37,300 nt of DNA from Pseudomonadota bacterium (lineage in GTDB: Bacteria > Pseudomonadota > Gammaproteobacteria > Thiotrichales > Thiotrichaceae). The translations under genes were made by a program, and so were the position numbers. How positions within the stretch are numbered: position 1 is the stretch's first letter; every line of letters starts with the position of its first letter. Where the stretch lies: the NCBI GenBank assembly GCA_002747435.1, contig PDPH01000023.1, positions 1-37,300 of the forward strand, in the 5' to 3' direction. This document shows, one piece after another, positions 24,197 through 33,181 of this stretch. A model generated the notes under the pieces. The model was not told where the DNA came from. It saw only the letters and a program-made list of their open reading frames with translations, and made no database searches.

Positions 24197-24829
24197 ATGC
24201 ATACAATACGCTGGTTATTTAAACGCCCGGAGATATTGGTTGCGATTTTGGCATTGATTGCCATATTGCTAAGCTGGTATGTTGCTCGTCATTCCCCTGA
24301 GCATGACGCAGCTAAAAGCCATGAAACAGAATATGTGGCTGTTGATTCTGCAACTACACAACAGGCCGAGACCACCCAATCTAAATCTAATGCTGAAGCC
24401 AATCAGCAAGCTCAGTCAGTAACTGCGCTAGCGCCTGTTACAGAGAGTGTTGAGCAAGTGCTTGAAGCCAATGCGGTTGAAACTGCTGGAGCGGATAGTG
24501 CTACTGATACTGCTCAAGTAGTCGTTAATAGTCATTCAACTGAGGATTTGCTATTAGCTGCGCGTGAAGCTTATTGGAGTGATGAGTTTGATCGTTCTGT
24601 TGGTTTTTATCAAAGTTTGTTGAAACTAGATGATCATCCTGCTTATAAAGGTGAGCTAGCTAATGTTTACTGGAAGCAAGGTAAAAACCAAGAGGCTGTT
24701 GATTTGTATGCCGAAATTGCTGGCTGGATGGCTGAGCAAGGGCGCATGGCCGAGCTGATGGGTATCAAGGTTTATGCTGATTCGGTCGATCCCGAGAAGG
24801 CAGCTCAAATCGGTCAATATCTAAAGTGA
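24197..24829 (+). CDS. membrane-anchored protein with TPR-like repeats
   Basis: The 210-residue protein has a short basic N-terminus and one membrane helix at about residues 12-29 (ILVAILALIAILLSWYV). A disordered linker rich in Glu, Ala, Thr, Gln and Ser (about 32-112) follows. The helical C-terminal domain (about 114-210) contains AREAYWSDEFDRSVGFYQSLLKL and LANVYWKQGKNQEAVDLYAEIAGW, which read as two tetratricopeptide repeats. It should expose the TPR domain in the periplasm, for protein binding. The linker composition is close to that of the upstream repeat-rich protein, which hints at a shared compartment. No known family is recognised. Confidence 0.8.
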   Translation: MHTIRWLFKRPEILVAILALIAILLSWYVARHSPEHDAAKSHETEYVAVDSATTQQAETTQSKSNAEANQQAQSVTALAPVTESVEQVLEANAVETAGADSATDTAQVVVNSHSTEDLLLAAREAYWSDEFDRSVGFYQSLLKLDDHPAYKGELANVYWKQGKNQEAVDLYAEIAGWMAEQGRMAELMGIKVYADSVDPEKAAQIGQYLK

Positions 24830-25136
24830 TTAGTATGAATTAAAACAATTACAATTAAAATAATGATTTACGTTATTCATAAATAATTATAAAGGGTGGT
24901 GATAGCGACTTGGTTTGTTGTCCCGCCCTTTGTTTTTAACAACTAACGGAAAGAAGCGCAGATTAAGCCATTATTCTGTGACAGTGTTTATAGACAGGGC
25001 AAATACCGAAGTCTCTGAGTGGCTTAGGCGACATTGCTGAAAGGGAAATGAAGCTGCTACTCAAAAATATGGCAGTTTCAGTGTATAATATGCAAGATGT
25101 GGTCGTAACAAATTGTAATTTTAAAAGGATCGTTTT
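24830..25136. other. 307-base intergenic stretch
   Basis: It holds the hairpin at 24891-24937, then about 200 bases without a gene. A TATAAT at 25084-25089 could be a -10 box for the dynamin-like gene, but no matching -35 lies at the right distance. AAAGGA stands 8 bases before the ATG at 25137. Confidence 0.4.
24891..24937 (+). terminator. rho-independent terminator after the TPR protein
   Basis: AAAGGGTGG (24891-24899) pairs with CCGCCCTTT (24923-24931) through one G-T wobble around a 23-base loop, followed by GTTTTT. The loop is long, but stem and T-run fit a terminator. Confidence 0.55.
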
Positions 25137-26540
25137 ATGACACCCGCAAAGCGAATGGAAAGTCGTATCCAGCGTTTAAAAGAACATCTGACACAAGAAA
25201 ATCCCGAGTTGGTCGAGGTGGTCGATTGCTATCAGGACTTGGATGCAGTGGCAAGAAAAATGGGGCTGTTAGGGGAAGGGCAGTCTTATACGACACTGAT
25301 TTCTTGGTGGCCTATGATTTCGGTTTTAGGCACATTTTCTGCGGGCAAGTCTAGTTTTATTAATACCTTTTTGGATGCGGCAGTACAGCGCACAGGTAAT
25401 CAAGCGGTTGACGATCATTTTACGGTGATTACTTACAGTAATGACGGCAAAACGGCTACCTTGCCGGGTATGGCATTGGATGGTGATCCACGATTCCCCT
25501 TTTATCAAATCAGTGAAGAATTGGATCAGGTGGTGAGTGGTGAAGGTGCGAAAATTGATAATTACCTGCAAATGAAGGTTGTACCCAGTGAACAGTTGAA
25601 AGGTAAAATTTTGATTGATTCCCCCGGGTTCGATGCGGACGCTCAGCGTAAATCTATTTTGCGTATTGTGGATCACATTATTGATTTATCTGATTTGGTG
25701 ATGGTGTTTTTTGATGCACGCCATCCTGAGCCGGGTGCTATGCACGATACTTTGGAGCACCTAGTCAAAGGTGCGCAGCGGCGTAGTGATACCTCCAAGT
25801 TCTTGTTCGTTTTGAATCAGGTTGATACGTCTGCGCGTGAAGATAATTTGGAAGATATTGTCGCTTCTTGGCAAAAAGCTCTAGTACAGCAAGGTTTGTC
25901 TGCGGGCAGTTTCTTTATCATGTTTAATGAAAAATTAGCACAGCCCGTCGATAATGAGCAGGTATGGTCGCGTTATGTCAGTAAGCGTAATGCCGATCAT
26001 GCTCGTATGTTGGAACGCATGGATGGTGTGAATAGCGATCGTGTGTATCGTATTATCGGTAATATGGAGTCATTGACTAATCAAATTGAGCAGCAGACCG
26101 TTCCTCATTTGCAAGCCTTGTTGAAGCGCTGGCGGCGTTATACCTTGATTTGGGATAGCGTTGTTTTAGTATTATTGTTGGCTGTGCTTATTGGCTTGTC
26201 TGTGTTCTTTGGTTTATTACAAGGTATGGCTTTCACATTACCTTCAGAACCGATGACTTTGGGTGTTGTGATTATTATTCCTCTGGCGATTCTGGTCTTT
26301 ATGCACTTTGTTATTCGGGGCAAGGTTGCCAATCGTTTGGCTGGAACTTTGAACGAAAAAGAGCCTTATGGCAATTTACAGGCAGCGTTTCGTAAGAGTA
26401 CTTCGTTTTTGCGCAGTATTTTCCAAAAAAATCCTGCCGGTTGGGGTTCTCGGGCGCGTAACCGTTTGGATGAGATTCGTTATGGTGCAGATCGTTTAAT
26501 TCAGCGTATGAATGATCATTTTACTCAATCCAAGAATTAA
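25137..26540 (+). CDS. dynamin/EHD-like GTPase with two membrane helices
   Basis: The 467-residue protein has a dynamin-type GTPase domain: P-loop GTFSAGKSS (65-73), a DDHFTVITY switch-like segment (92-100) reminiscent of EHD proteins, G3 motif DSPGF (161-165) and G4 motif NQVD (227-230). A helical region follows, then two hydrophobic segments near 337-360 and 370-392, and a basic C-terminus. Bacterial dynamin-like proteins bind and reshape membranes or repair them. With two membrane helices this one is probably anchored in the inner membrane, GTPase in the cytoplasm. It is followed by apbE. The exact role is unknown. Confidence 0.85.
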   Translation: MTPAKRMESRIQRLKEHLTQENPELVEVVDCYQDLDAVARKMGLLGEGQSYTTLISWWPMISVLGTFSAGKSSFINTFLDAAVQRTGNQAVDDHFTVITYSNDGKTATLPGMALDGDPRFPFYQISEELDQVVSGEGAKIDNYLQMKVVPSEQLKGKILIDSPGFDADAQRKSILRIVDHIIDLSDLVMVFFDARHPEPGAMHDTLEHLVKGAQRRSDTSKFLFVLNQVDTSAREDNLEDIVASWQKALVQQGLSAGSFFIMFNEKLAQPVDNEQVWSRYVSKRNADHARMLERMDGVNSDRVYRIIGNMESLTNQIEQQTVPHLQALLKRWRRYTLIWDSVVLVLLLAVLIGLSVFFGLLQGMAFTLPSEPMTLGVVIIIPLAILVFMHFVIRGKVANRLAGTLNEKEPYGNLQAAFRKSTSFLRSIFQKNPAGWGSRARNRLDEIRYGADRLIQRMNDHFTQSKN

Positions 26541-26595
26541 AAAATTAATGATCGCAGTGCTATATATCCCGTAAAAAATGGTAAGGGCTTATTGC

Positions 26596-27648
26596 ATGAA
26601 AATGCCTTTATTACGCCACTGTTTACTATCGGGTGTTGTGTTGTTGCTGGCTTTTTTATTAGTAGCCTGTGACGCTGCCGAAAAAGAGCTACCTGTTTTA
26701 CGCTTGCAGGGCGAAACAATGGGGACGACTTGGCATGTGACAGTGCCCGGTATAAATACCGAAGACAAAGTTTCGTCCTTGCAAGCAGGTATTACATCAG
26801 TCTTGAAGCAGGTCAATGCACAGATGTCTACTTGGCAGTCAGATTCTGAGTTATCGTTGTTTAATCAACATCAGGGAACCGACTGGTTTCCTGTTTCGTC
26901 TGAGCTGGTCAAAGTGGTAACAGCGGCGCAAGAAATCAGTGCGCTTAGTGGTGGTGTGTATGACATTACCGTTGGACCCTTAGTGAATTTGTGGGGTTTC
27001 GGACCAAGTGAGCATGAACAGGCTACGCCTTCTGAGGCTGAAATACAGGCAACATTGGCGCGGGTCGGCTATAGTAAATTGGAAGTACGGCAGCGGCCTA
27101 CAGCCTTGCGCAAGCGTTTGCCGGAGCTGTATGTTGATTTATCTTCGATTGCTAAAGGTTTTGGTGCAGATCGAGTGGCTTTGTTTTTGGATGAAAAAGG
27201 TTTGGCTGATTATTTGGTCGAAATCGGTGGCGAAATTCGTGCTAAAGGGGTAAGCCAGCGGGGCGATGTTTGGCGGATTGCGATAGAAAAACCGATGGAT
27301 TTCGGGCGTGCGGTTCAACAAGGTATTCAGCTTAAAGATCAAGGGCTGGCGACTTCTGGCGACTATCGTAATTTCTTCACTGAAAATGGCAAGCGTTATT
27401 CCCATACGCTAAATCCGTTGACAGGAAATCCCGTGCAACACAGTCTGGCTTCAGTGTCGGTCGCGGCCTCTGATACTATGACAGCGGATGCTTATGCCAC
27501 TTTACTAATGGCTTTGGGGGATGAGCGTGGCCGTGAGTTCGCTGATCAACACCAATTGAACGCCTTTTTCATTATTCGCACAGACAAAGGCTTTGAAACT
27601 TATGCAACAGAAGGTTTTAAGCCCTTATTAATCGCAGCAGATTCTTGA
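26596..27648 (+). CDS. apbE: FAD:protein FMN transferase (ApbE), lipoprotein
   Basis: ApbE transfers FMN from FAD to a threonine of periplasmic-facing target proteins such as NqrB/C or RnfD/G. The sequence has a lipobox (LVAC, Cys25) with Asp at +2, the signal for retention in the inner membrane. Core motifs are present: GETMGTTWHV, VYDITVGPLVNLWGFGP, DLSSIAKGFGADRVA, GGEIRAKG, ATSGDYRNF, HTLNPLTG and DTMTADAYAT. I prefer the ATG at 26596 (AAGGG about 9 bases upstream) over the one at 26578. No target flavoprotein gene is in the window. Confidence 0.94.
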   Translation: MKMPLLRHCLLSGVVLLLAFLLVACDAAEKELPVLRLQGETMGTTWHVTVPGINTEDKVSSLQAGITSVLKQVNAQMSTWQSDSELSLFNQHQGTDWFPVSSELVKVVTAAQEISALSGGVYDITVGPLVNLWGFGPSEHEQATPSEAEIQATLARVGYSKLEVRQRPTALRKRLPELYVDLSSIAKGFGADRVALFLDEKGLADYLVEIGGEIRAKGVSQRGDVWRIAIEKPMDFGRAVQQGIQLKDQGLATSGDYRNFFTENGKRYSHTLNPLTGNPVQHSLASVSVAASDTMTADAYATLLMALGDERGREFADQHQLNAFFIIRTDKGFETYATEGFKPLLIAADS

Positions 27649-27672
27649 GCAGTAACAATAATTGGAACTGGC

Positions 27673-28212
27673 ATGACGCAAATTATTCTGTTTAATAAAC
27701 CGTATGATGTGTTGTGCCAGTTTACCGATGAATCAGGACGTAAAACCTTGGCTGATTATATTGATATTCCCAATGTATACGCGGCGGGGCGTTTAGATCG
27801 TGATAGTGAAGGCTTATTGGTGTTGACCGATAATGGTCGCCTACAGCAGCAGATTAGTCATCCTACCCAAAAAACGGCGAAAACTTATTGGGTACAAATC
27901 GAAGGCATACCTACTGAAGCTGATTTAGATATTTTACGCCAAGGTGTATTGCTCAAGGATGGTAAAACTCGACCCGCTAAAGTGCGTTTAATCGCTGAGC
28001 CTGCCGATTTGTGGCCACGTCAGCCTCCCATTCGCGTCAGGAAATCTATCCCTGATACTTGGTTGGAGCTGACGATTAGTGAGGGACGCAATCGCCAAGT
28101 TAGGCGGATGACGGCTGCAATAGGTTTTCCGACTTTACGCTTAATACGCTCTCGTATTAGCCAGTGGACGTTAAATGGGTTATTGCCTGGGCAATGGCGA
28201 CGCGCGGCTTAA
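27673..28212 (+). CDS. rluE: 23S rRNA pseudouridine synthase RluE-like
   Basis: The 179-residue protein belongs to the RsuA/RluB/E/F family: catalytic Asp in [14 protein letters not shown], the [10 protein letters not shown] strand and the [26 protein letters not shown] motif. It starts directly with [10 protein letters not shown] and lacks an N-terminal S4 domain, as in RluE, which makes pseudouridine 2457 in E. coli 23S rRNA. The choice of RluE over RluB/F or RsuA rests on the missing S4 domain. Confidence 0.9.
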   Translation: MTQIILFNKPYDVLCQFTDESGRKTLADYIDIPNVYAAGRLDRDSEGLLVLTDNGRLQQQISHPTQKTAKTYWVQIEGIPTEADLDILRQGVLLKDGKTRPAKVRLIAEPADLWPRQPPIRVRKSIPDTWLELTISEGRNRQVRRMTAAIGFPTLRLIRSRISQWTLNGLLPGQWRRAA

Positions 28213-28249
28213 CCAAATTGCTTTGGGAATTAAAAATAGGGATTAAAAA

Positions 28250-28312
28250 GCGCTCGCAGCGGTATATGATTGGAGGAGAGGAGGAGTCATGTACCTATGT
28301 GGCCGCGAGCGC
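28250..28312 (+). other. inverted repeat enclosing a GGA-rich stretch and a mini-ORF
   Basis: GCGCTCGC (28250-28257) and GCGAGCGC (28305-28312) form a perfect 8-bp inverted repeat around 47 bases. The enclosed strand holds GGAGGAGAGGAGGAG (28272-28286), then an ATG at 28289 opening a 10-codon frame (MYLCGRERRH) that ends at 28321. In RNA the purine run would sit in the loop. It may be a leader of pncC or a chance structure. Confidence 0.4.
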
Positions 28313-28452
28313 CGACATTAAACTGTTTATATGTATTGTCTCTATGAGGCAAATCTTAAAAATTTTGTTGCACCTGCACAAGCAATTATTTGTCACCTTG
28401 TTGGTTAGTAAACCTAACTGTTCAAGCAGATTCAATCATGAAGAGGCACAGC

Positions 28453-28941
28453 GTGGAAAAAGATATTTTATTGCAAACAATCACCCAGTTGGCGGATGTT
28501 TTGCAGTTCAAACAGTATTGCTTGGCAACGGCAGAGTCTTGTACAGGTGGCTGGATTGCCAAATTATGTACGGATTTGCCTGGTAGTTCTAATTGGTTCG
28601 AATGCGGTTTTGTCACTTATAGCAATAGAGCCAAGCATGACATGCTGGAGGTATCAGATGACACGCTACATGCGTATGGTGCTGTGAGTGAGGATGTGGT
28701 GGCTGAAATGGTACGCGGTGCGATTGCTAATTCTCATGCGAATGTGGCTTTGGCGGTGAGTGGTATTGCAGGGCCTAGCGGCGGTACGACGCTCAAGCCA
28801 GTAGGGACGGTGTGTTTTGCTTGGTTGCTGCCGGAAACAGGTATTCAGACTGTCACACGGCAGTTGCAAGGGGATCGCAATGCTATACGTGAACAAGCCG
28901 TTATTTTTGCCTTGCGTGAGTTATTGGTGCTTTTAGATTGA
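28453..28941 (+). CDS. pncC: nicotinamide-nucleotide amidohydrolase PncC (CinA C-terminal domain)
   Basis: PncC hydrolyses NMN to nicotinate mononucleotide and ammonia in NAD recycling. The 162-residue protein shows the family motifs TAESCTGGWIA, LPGSSNWFECGFVTYSN, GAVSEDVV, AVSGIAGPSGG and KPVGTVCFAW. I prefer the GTG at 28453: AGAGG lies 6 bases upstream, and TAESC then falls at the same residue numbers as in the E. coli protein. The ATG at 28438 has no ribosome site. It is the single-domain form, and its position just before recA is conserved in many proteobacteria. Confidence 0.92.
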   Translation: MEKDILLQTITQLADVLQFKQYCLATAESCTGGWIAKLCTDLPGSSNWFECGFVTYSNRAKHDMLEVSDDTLHAYGAVSEDVVAEMVRGAIANSHANVALAVSGIAGPSGGTTLKPVGTVCFAWLLPETGIQTVTRQLQGDRNAIREQAVIFALRELLVLLD

Positions 28942-29030
28942 TTTTATTACGGTAGCTTTTGTGTATAGCTAAGTTGTGAAATAATCGCAGCTTTTGATTT
29001 CACTATAGTTTAGCTTTTAAGGAGTAGCGC

Positions 29031-30083
29031 ATGGATGAAAATAAAAAGAAGGCACTAGCGGCTGCGCTTGGGCAAATTGAGCGTCAGTACGGTAAAGGTG
29101 CTGTAATGCGCATGGGTGACTCAGCGGCTGTGCGCAATATTGAAGCCATTTCAACCGGCTCGCTGACATTGGATATTGCACTAGGGATCGGGGGTTTACC
29201 TAAAGGGCGTATCGTTGAAATTTATGGACCGGAATCATCTGGTAAAACAACCCTGACTTTGCAAGTAATTGCCCAGTGTCAGCAGATGGGCGGTACGGCA
29301 GCTTTCGTGGATGCTGAGCATGCACTTGATCCCAGTTATGCTGAAAAATTAGGTGTGAATGTTGATGATTTGATCGTGTCCCAGCCTGATACGGGCGAGC
29401 AAGCTCTGGAAATTACGGACATGTTAGTGCGTTCTGGCGCTATTGATGTTGTGGTCATTGACTCGGTTGCAGCGCTGACGCCTAAGGCTGAGATTGAAGG
29501 CGATATGGGTGATTCGCATGTGGGTCTTCAGGCACGCTTGATGTCGCAGGCTTTGCGTAAATTAACGGCGAATATTAAGCGTTCCAATACCTTGGTGATT
29601 TTCATCAATCAGATTCGTATGAAGATTGGTGTAATGTTCGGTAATCCTGAAACCACGACGGGTGGTAATGCCTTGAAGTTCTATTCTTCAGTGCGTCTGG
29701 ATATTCGCCGTATTGGGGCGATTAAGAAGGGTGATGAAGTTATTGGCAATGAAACCCGCGTCAAAGTCGTCAAAAATAAGCTGGCGCCTCCCTTTAAGCA
29801 GGCTGAGTTTGAAATACTGTATAATGAAGGTATTTCTCATGAGGGTGAGCTAATTGAGCTAGGTGTCCGCCAAGGCTTGGTTGGTAAAGCCGGTGCTTGG
29901 TACAGTTATAACGGTGACAAGATTGGTCAGGGCAAGGACAATGCCAAGAACTATCTGAAAGAGCACCCCGAAGCAGCAGCGGAAATTGAAAAGGCGATTC
30001 GTGAATCTGCATTAGTTTTGCCTACCGGCGAAGATAATAGCGACGATGACGATGAAGCGGATGCTGTCTTGCAGGATGATTGA
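29031..30083 (+). CDS. recA: recombinase RecA
   Basis: RecA forms filaments on single-stranded DNA, catalyses strand exchange and triggers LexA self-cleavage. The 350-residue sequence is near-canonical: Walker [10 protein letters not shown] at 66-74, the DAEHALD box, [19 protein letters not shown] (Walker B), loop L1 and the loop L2 region [19 protein letters not shown], and an acidic C-terminus ([10 protein letters not shown]). A strong AAGGAG precedes the ATG. No E. coli-type LexA box (CTGT-N8-ACAG) is visible in the 89 bases upstream. recX follows 11 bases after the stop. Confidence 0.99.
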   Translation: MDENKKKALAAALGQIERQYGKGAVMRMGDSAAVRNIEAISTGSLTLDIALGIGGLPKGRIVEIYGPESSGKTTLTLQVIAQCQQMGGTAAFVDAEHALDPSYAEKLGVNVDDLIVSQPDTGEQALEITDMLVRSGAIDVVVIDSVAALTPKAEIEGDMGDSHVGLQARLMSQALRKLTANIKRSNTLVIFINQIRMKIGVMFGNPETTTGGNALKFYSSVRLDIRRIGAIKKGDEVIGNETRVKVVKNKLAPPFKQAEFEILYNEGISHEGELIELGVRQGLVGKAGAWYSYNGDKIGQGKDNAKNYLKEHPEAAAEIEKAIRESALVLPTGEDNSDDDDEADAVLQDD

Positions 30084-30094
30084 TGGATGTGTGA

Positions 30095-30568
30095 ATGCCC
30101 TTGGATAAGGATCACTCGTCGGGTGATTATGCGCTTGTCAAGGGACGTGCCATTAGCTTGCTAGCACGCCGCGAACATTCGCGCTGTGAGTTGGCACGTA
30201 AAATTAATGGTGATCAGCGGCTGGCTCAGGATGAGCTGGCCGTTTTATTGGACAGTCTGGAACAGTCTGGCTATTTAAGTGATCAGCGTTTTGCGGAAAT
30301 GCTGGTACGTTCATCGGTTATTCGCGGGCATGGACCGATGAAAATTCTTTATGCTTTACGGGAAAAGGGTGTCGATCGTTCATTGGCGGAGGCCGCTCTG
30401 GCAATGGCTGAAGTAGATTGGCTAGAATCTGCGCGGTTTCAGCGCGAAAAGAAATTTGGTCAAACATTCCCTAAAGAACCTAAAGAACGTGCTCGTCAGT
30501 CACGTTTTCTGGCTGGGCGAGGTTTTTCCATTGAAATAATAAACGCGGTTTTCCATGAAAAGTGCTGA
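30095..30568 (+). CDS. recX: regulatory protein RecX
   Basis: RecX binds RecA filaments and restrains their ATPase and growth. The 157-residue protein has the three-helix repeats of the family: [44 protein letters not shown], then [15 protein letters not shown] and the C-terminal [12 protein letters not shown]. Gene order recA-recX is the classic one. The start at 30095 has only a weak ribosome site. Its last 14 bases overlap the beginning of alaS. Confidence 0.95.
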   Translation: MPLDKDHSSGDYALVKGRAISLLARREHSRCELARKINGDQRLAQDELAVLLDSLEQSGYLSDQRFAEMLVRSSVIRGHGPMKILYALREKGVDRSLAEAALAMAEVDWLESARFQREKKFGQTFPKEPKERARQSRFLAGRGFSIEIINAVFHEKC

Positions 30569-33173
30569 GTTAAGACGACAATTCCTCCAGTATTTTGCTG
30601 ATAAAGGCCATGCGATTGTGCCTTCTAGTTCGCTGATTCCAGGTAATGACCCCACGCTTTTATTTACCAATGCGGGGATGGTGCAGTTCAAAGATGTTTT
30701 CTTGGGGCTGGACAAGCGGGACTACGCACGAGCGACCACCTCGCAGCGTTGTGTCCGGGCAGGTGGCAAGCATAATGATTTGGAAAATGTCGGCTATACA
30801 GCGCGTCACCATACCTTTTTTGAAATGCTGGGTAATTTTAGCTTTGGTGATTATTTCAAGGCTGACGCAATTCGCTTTGCTTGGGAATTTTTGACTGAAG
30901 TGATTCAATTGCCTAAAGAGAAGCTTTGGGTCACTGTTTATGCGGAAGATGAAGAAGCTTTTCGCATTTGGTCGGAGGAGATTGGTTTTCCAACCCAGCG
31001 AATTAGTCGCATTGGTGATAATAAGGGAGAGCGTTACGCCTCAGATAATTTTTGGCAAATGGGTGAGACCGGACCTTGTGGGCCTTGTACTGAAATCTTT
31101 TATGATCACGGTGAACACATTTGGGGTGGGCCTCCAGGATCGCCTGAAGAAGATGGTGATCGTTATATCGAAATTTGGAACTTGGTGTTTATGCAGTATG
31201 AGCGCACCAAAGAGGGGGTGATGAATCCTTTGCCCAAGCCGTCTGTGGATACGGGCATGGGTTTAGAACGTTTGGCTGCGATTTTACAAGGTGTGCATAG
31301 CAATTATGAAATTGACTTATTCCAGAAGTTGATTGGTGTTGCAGCGCAAATGGCTGGGTGTAGTGACTTCAATAATCCCTCTTTAAAAGTGGTTGCTGAC
31401 CATATTCGTTCTTGTGCCTTTTTAATTGTTGATGGTGTGTTGCCGTCGAATGAAGGACGGGGTTATGTGTTGCGGCGCATTATTCGTCGTGCTGTGCGTC
31501 ATGGTCATAAGCTGGGCTTGGGAACACCCTTCTTTTATAAGCTAGTACAACCTTTGCTTGAGGAAATGGGGGAAGCCTATCCTGAGCTGGTCGCAGCGCA
31601 AGGTAAAGTAGAACAAGCATTGCGTCAGGAGGAAATGCGTTTTGCTGAAACCTTGGAGCGTGGCTTGGATATTTTGGAAGAGCACATAGCCGGTATGTCG
31701 GGCAAGCTGATTGATGGTGAGACAGCTTTCAAGTTATATGGCACTTATGGCTTTCCATTGGATCTGACCATGGATATTGCGCGTGAGCGTAATTTATTGG
31801 TGGATGAAGTAGGCTTCAATGCGGCCTTGGCAGCCGATCGGCTCATTGCGCAACAGGCTGGTAAATTCGGCTCGGATTATACCCGCTTGGATGTAGAAGG
31901 CGAGACTGATTTTCACGGTTATGATTTATTGGCGGAAGACAGTCAGATTTTACATCTGTTTCAAAATAGCCAATCTGTTAGTCAGCTAAAAACAGGTGAT
32001 GAAGGGCAGCTTGTGTTGACGGTAACGCCTTTTTATGCGGAGTCGGGTGGGCAAATTGGTGATACTGGAACTGTGCATACTGCTCAGGGGGCTGTGTTTC
32101 GCGTGACGGATACGCGCAAACAAGGCGAGACTTTTGTTCATTTGGGTGTCGTAGAGCGTGGTGAGTTGCAAGTGGGTGATCAAGTGCGCGCTGAGGTAGA
32201 CATGGAACGTCGTCAAGCGATTGTGTTAAATCACTCTGCAACGCATTTAATGCACGCTGCATTGCGTCAGGTACTCGGTAGCCATGTTGAGCAAAAAGGT
32301 TCTTTGGTCACGGCTGAACGCTTGCGTTTCGACTTTTCTCATCCTGAGCCGGTTACTAGCGAACAAATGGCGAAAGTAGAAGCAATCGTTAATCGTGAAA
32401 TTATGGCAAATAAGGATACTAGTGCTGAACTAATGAGCATGAACCAAGCTAAGGAAGCGGGTGCTATGGCTTTGTTTGGTGAAAAGTATGGCGATATAGT
32501 ACGGGTGATGAAAATTGGTTTTTCTACTGAATTATGCGGCGGTTGTCATGTAAAGCGCACGGGTGATATTGGTTTGTTCAAAATTGTCAGTGAAGGGGGT
32601 GTAGCGGCAGGCATTCGGCGTATTGAAGCGGTGACGGGGCAGAATGCACTTGCTTGGATGAGTGATACTTGCCTGCGTTTGGATACCGTTTCTCACTTAT
32701 TGAAAACAAGCAATAGCGAGGTGGGAGAAAAGGTTGAAGCTTTATTGCAGCGTAATCGAGCCTTAGAGAAGGAGCTGGAGCAACTCAAAGCTAAGTTGGC
32801 TTCTCAAGCAGGTTCTAGTCTGGCTGATCAAGCTGTCGATGTAGGTGGTATTGGTATAAAGGTGCTGGCTGCCAATTTGGAAGGCGCTGATCCACGCTCT
32901 TTGCGTGATACGATGGATCAGTTGAAAAACAAGCTAGGTCAGGCAGTGATTGTGTTAGCTACAATAGATAATGGCAAGATTAGTTTAGTGGCAGGTGTGA
33001 CTAAAGCTGAGACTAAACGATTCAAAGCTGGTGATGTGCTCAAGCATGTGGCTGAGCAGGTCGGTGGCAAAGGCGGTGGGCGTCCCGATATGGCGCAGGG
33101 TGGCGGTTCAGATGTGGCAGCGTTACCAGCTGCTTTGGCGTCCGTCAAAGCTTGGGTTGAAACAAGAGCATAG
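30555..33173 (+). CDS. alaS: alanine--tRNA ligase
   Basis: AlaRS charges tRNA-Ala and hydrolyses mischarged Ser/Gly-tRNA. The 872-residue protein is full length. It shows the class II catalytic core ([28 protein letters not shown], the [20 protein letters not shown] region, and [12 protein letters not shown]), the editing domain with the zinc-type motifs [12 protein letters not shown] and [13 protein letters not shown], and the C-Ala domain with [15 protein letters not shown]. The ATG overlaps the end of recX, so translation is probably coupled. lysC follows 8 bases after the stop. Confidence 0.99.
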   Translation: MKSAELRRQFLQYFADKGHAIVPSSSLIPGNDPTLLFTNAGMVQFKDVFLGLDKRDYARATTSQRCVRAGGKHNDLENVGYTARHHTFFEMLGNFSFGDYFKADAIRFAWEFLTEVIQLPKEKLWVTVYAEDEEAFRIWSEEIGFPTQRISRIGDNKGERYASDNFWQMGETGPCGPCTEIFYDHGEHIWGGPPGSPEEDGDRYIEIWNLVFMQYERTKEGVMNPLPKPSVDTGMGLERLAAILQGVHSNYEIDLFQKLIGVAAQMAGCSDFNNPSLKVVADHIRSCAFLIVDGVLPSNEGRGYVLRRIIRRAVRHGHKLGLGTPFFYKLVQPLLEEMGEAYPELVAAQGKVEQALRQEEMRFAETLERGLDILEEHIAGMSGKLIDGETAFKLYGTYGFPLDLTMDIARERNLLVDEVGFNAALAADRLIAQQAGKFGSDYTRLDVEGETDFHGYDLLAEDSQILHLFQNSQSVSQLKTGDEGQLVLTVTPFYAESGGQIGDTGTVHTAQGAVFRVTDTRKQGETFVHLGVVERGELQVGDQVRAEVDMERRQAIVLNHSATHLMHAALRQVLGSHVEQKGSLVTAERLRFDFSHPEPVTSEQMAKVEAIVNREIMANKDTSAELMSMNQAKEAGAMALFGEKYGDIVRVMKIGFSTELCGGCHVKRTGDIGLFKIVSEGGVAAGIRRIEAVTGQNALAWMSDTCLRLDTVSHLLKTSNSEVGEKVEALLQRNRALEKELEQLKAKLASQAGSSLADQAVDVGGIGIKVLAANLEGADPRSLRDTMDQLKNKLGQAVIVLATIDNGKISLVAGVTKAETKRFKAGDVLKHVAEQVGGKGGGRPDMAQGGGSDVAALPAALASVKAWVETRA

Positions 33174-33181
33174 GAACAAAA

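Noticed and set aside
28164..28586. 140-codon plus-strand frame spanning the rluE-pncC gap
   Set aside because: It overlaps two well-supported genes in another frame, has no ribosome site and no family resemblance.
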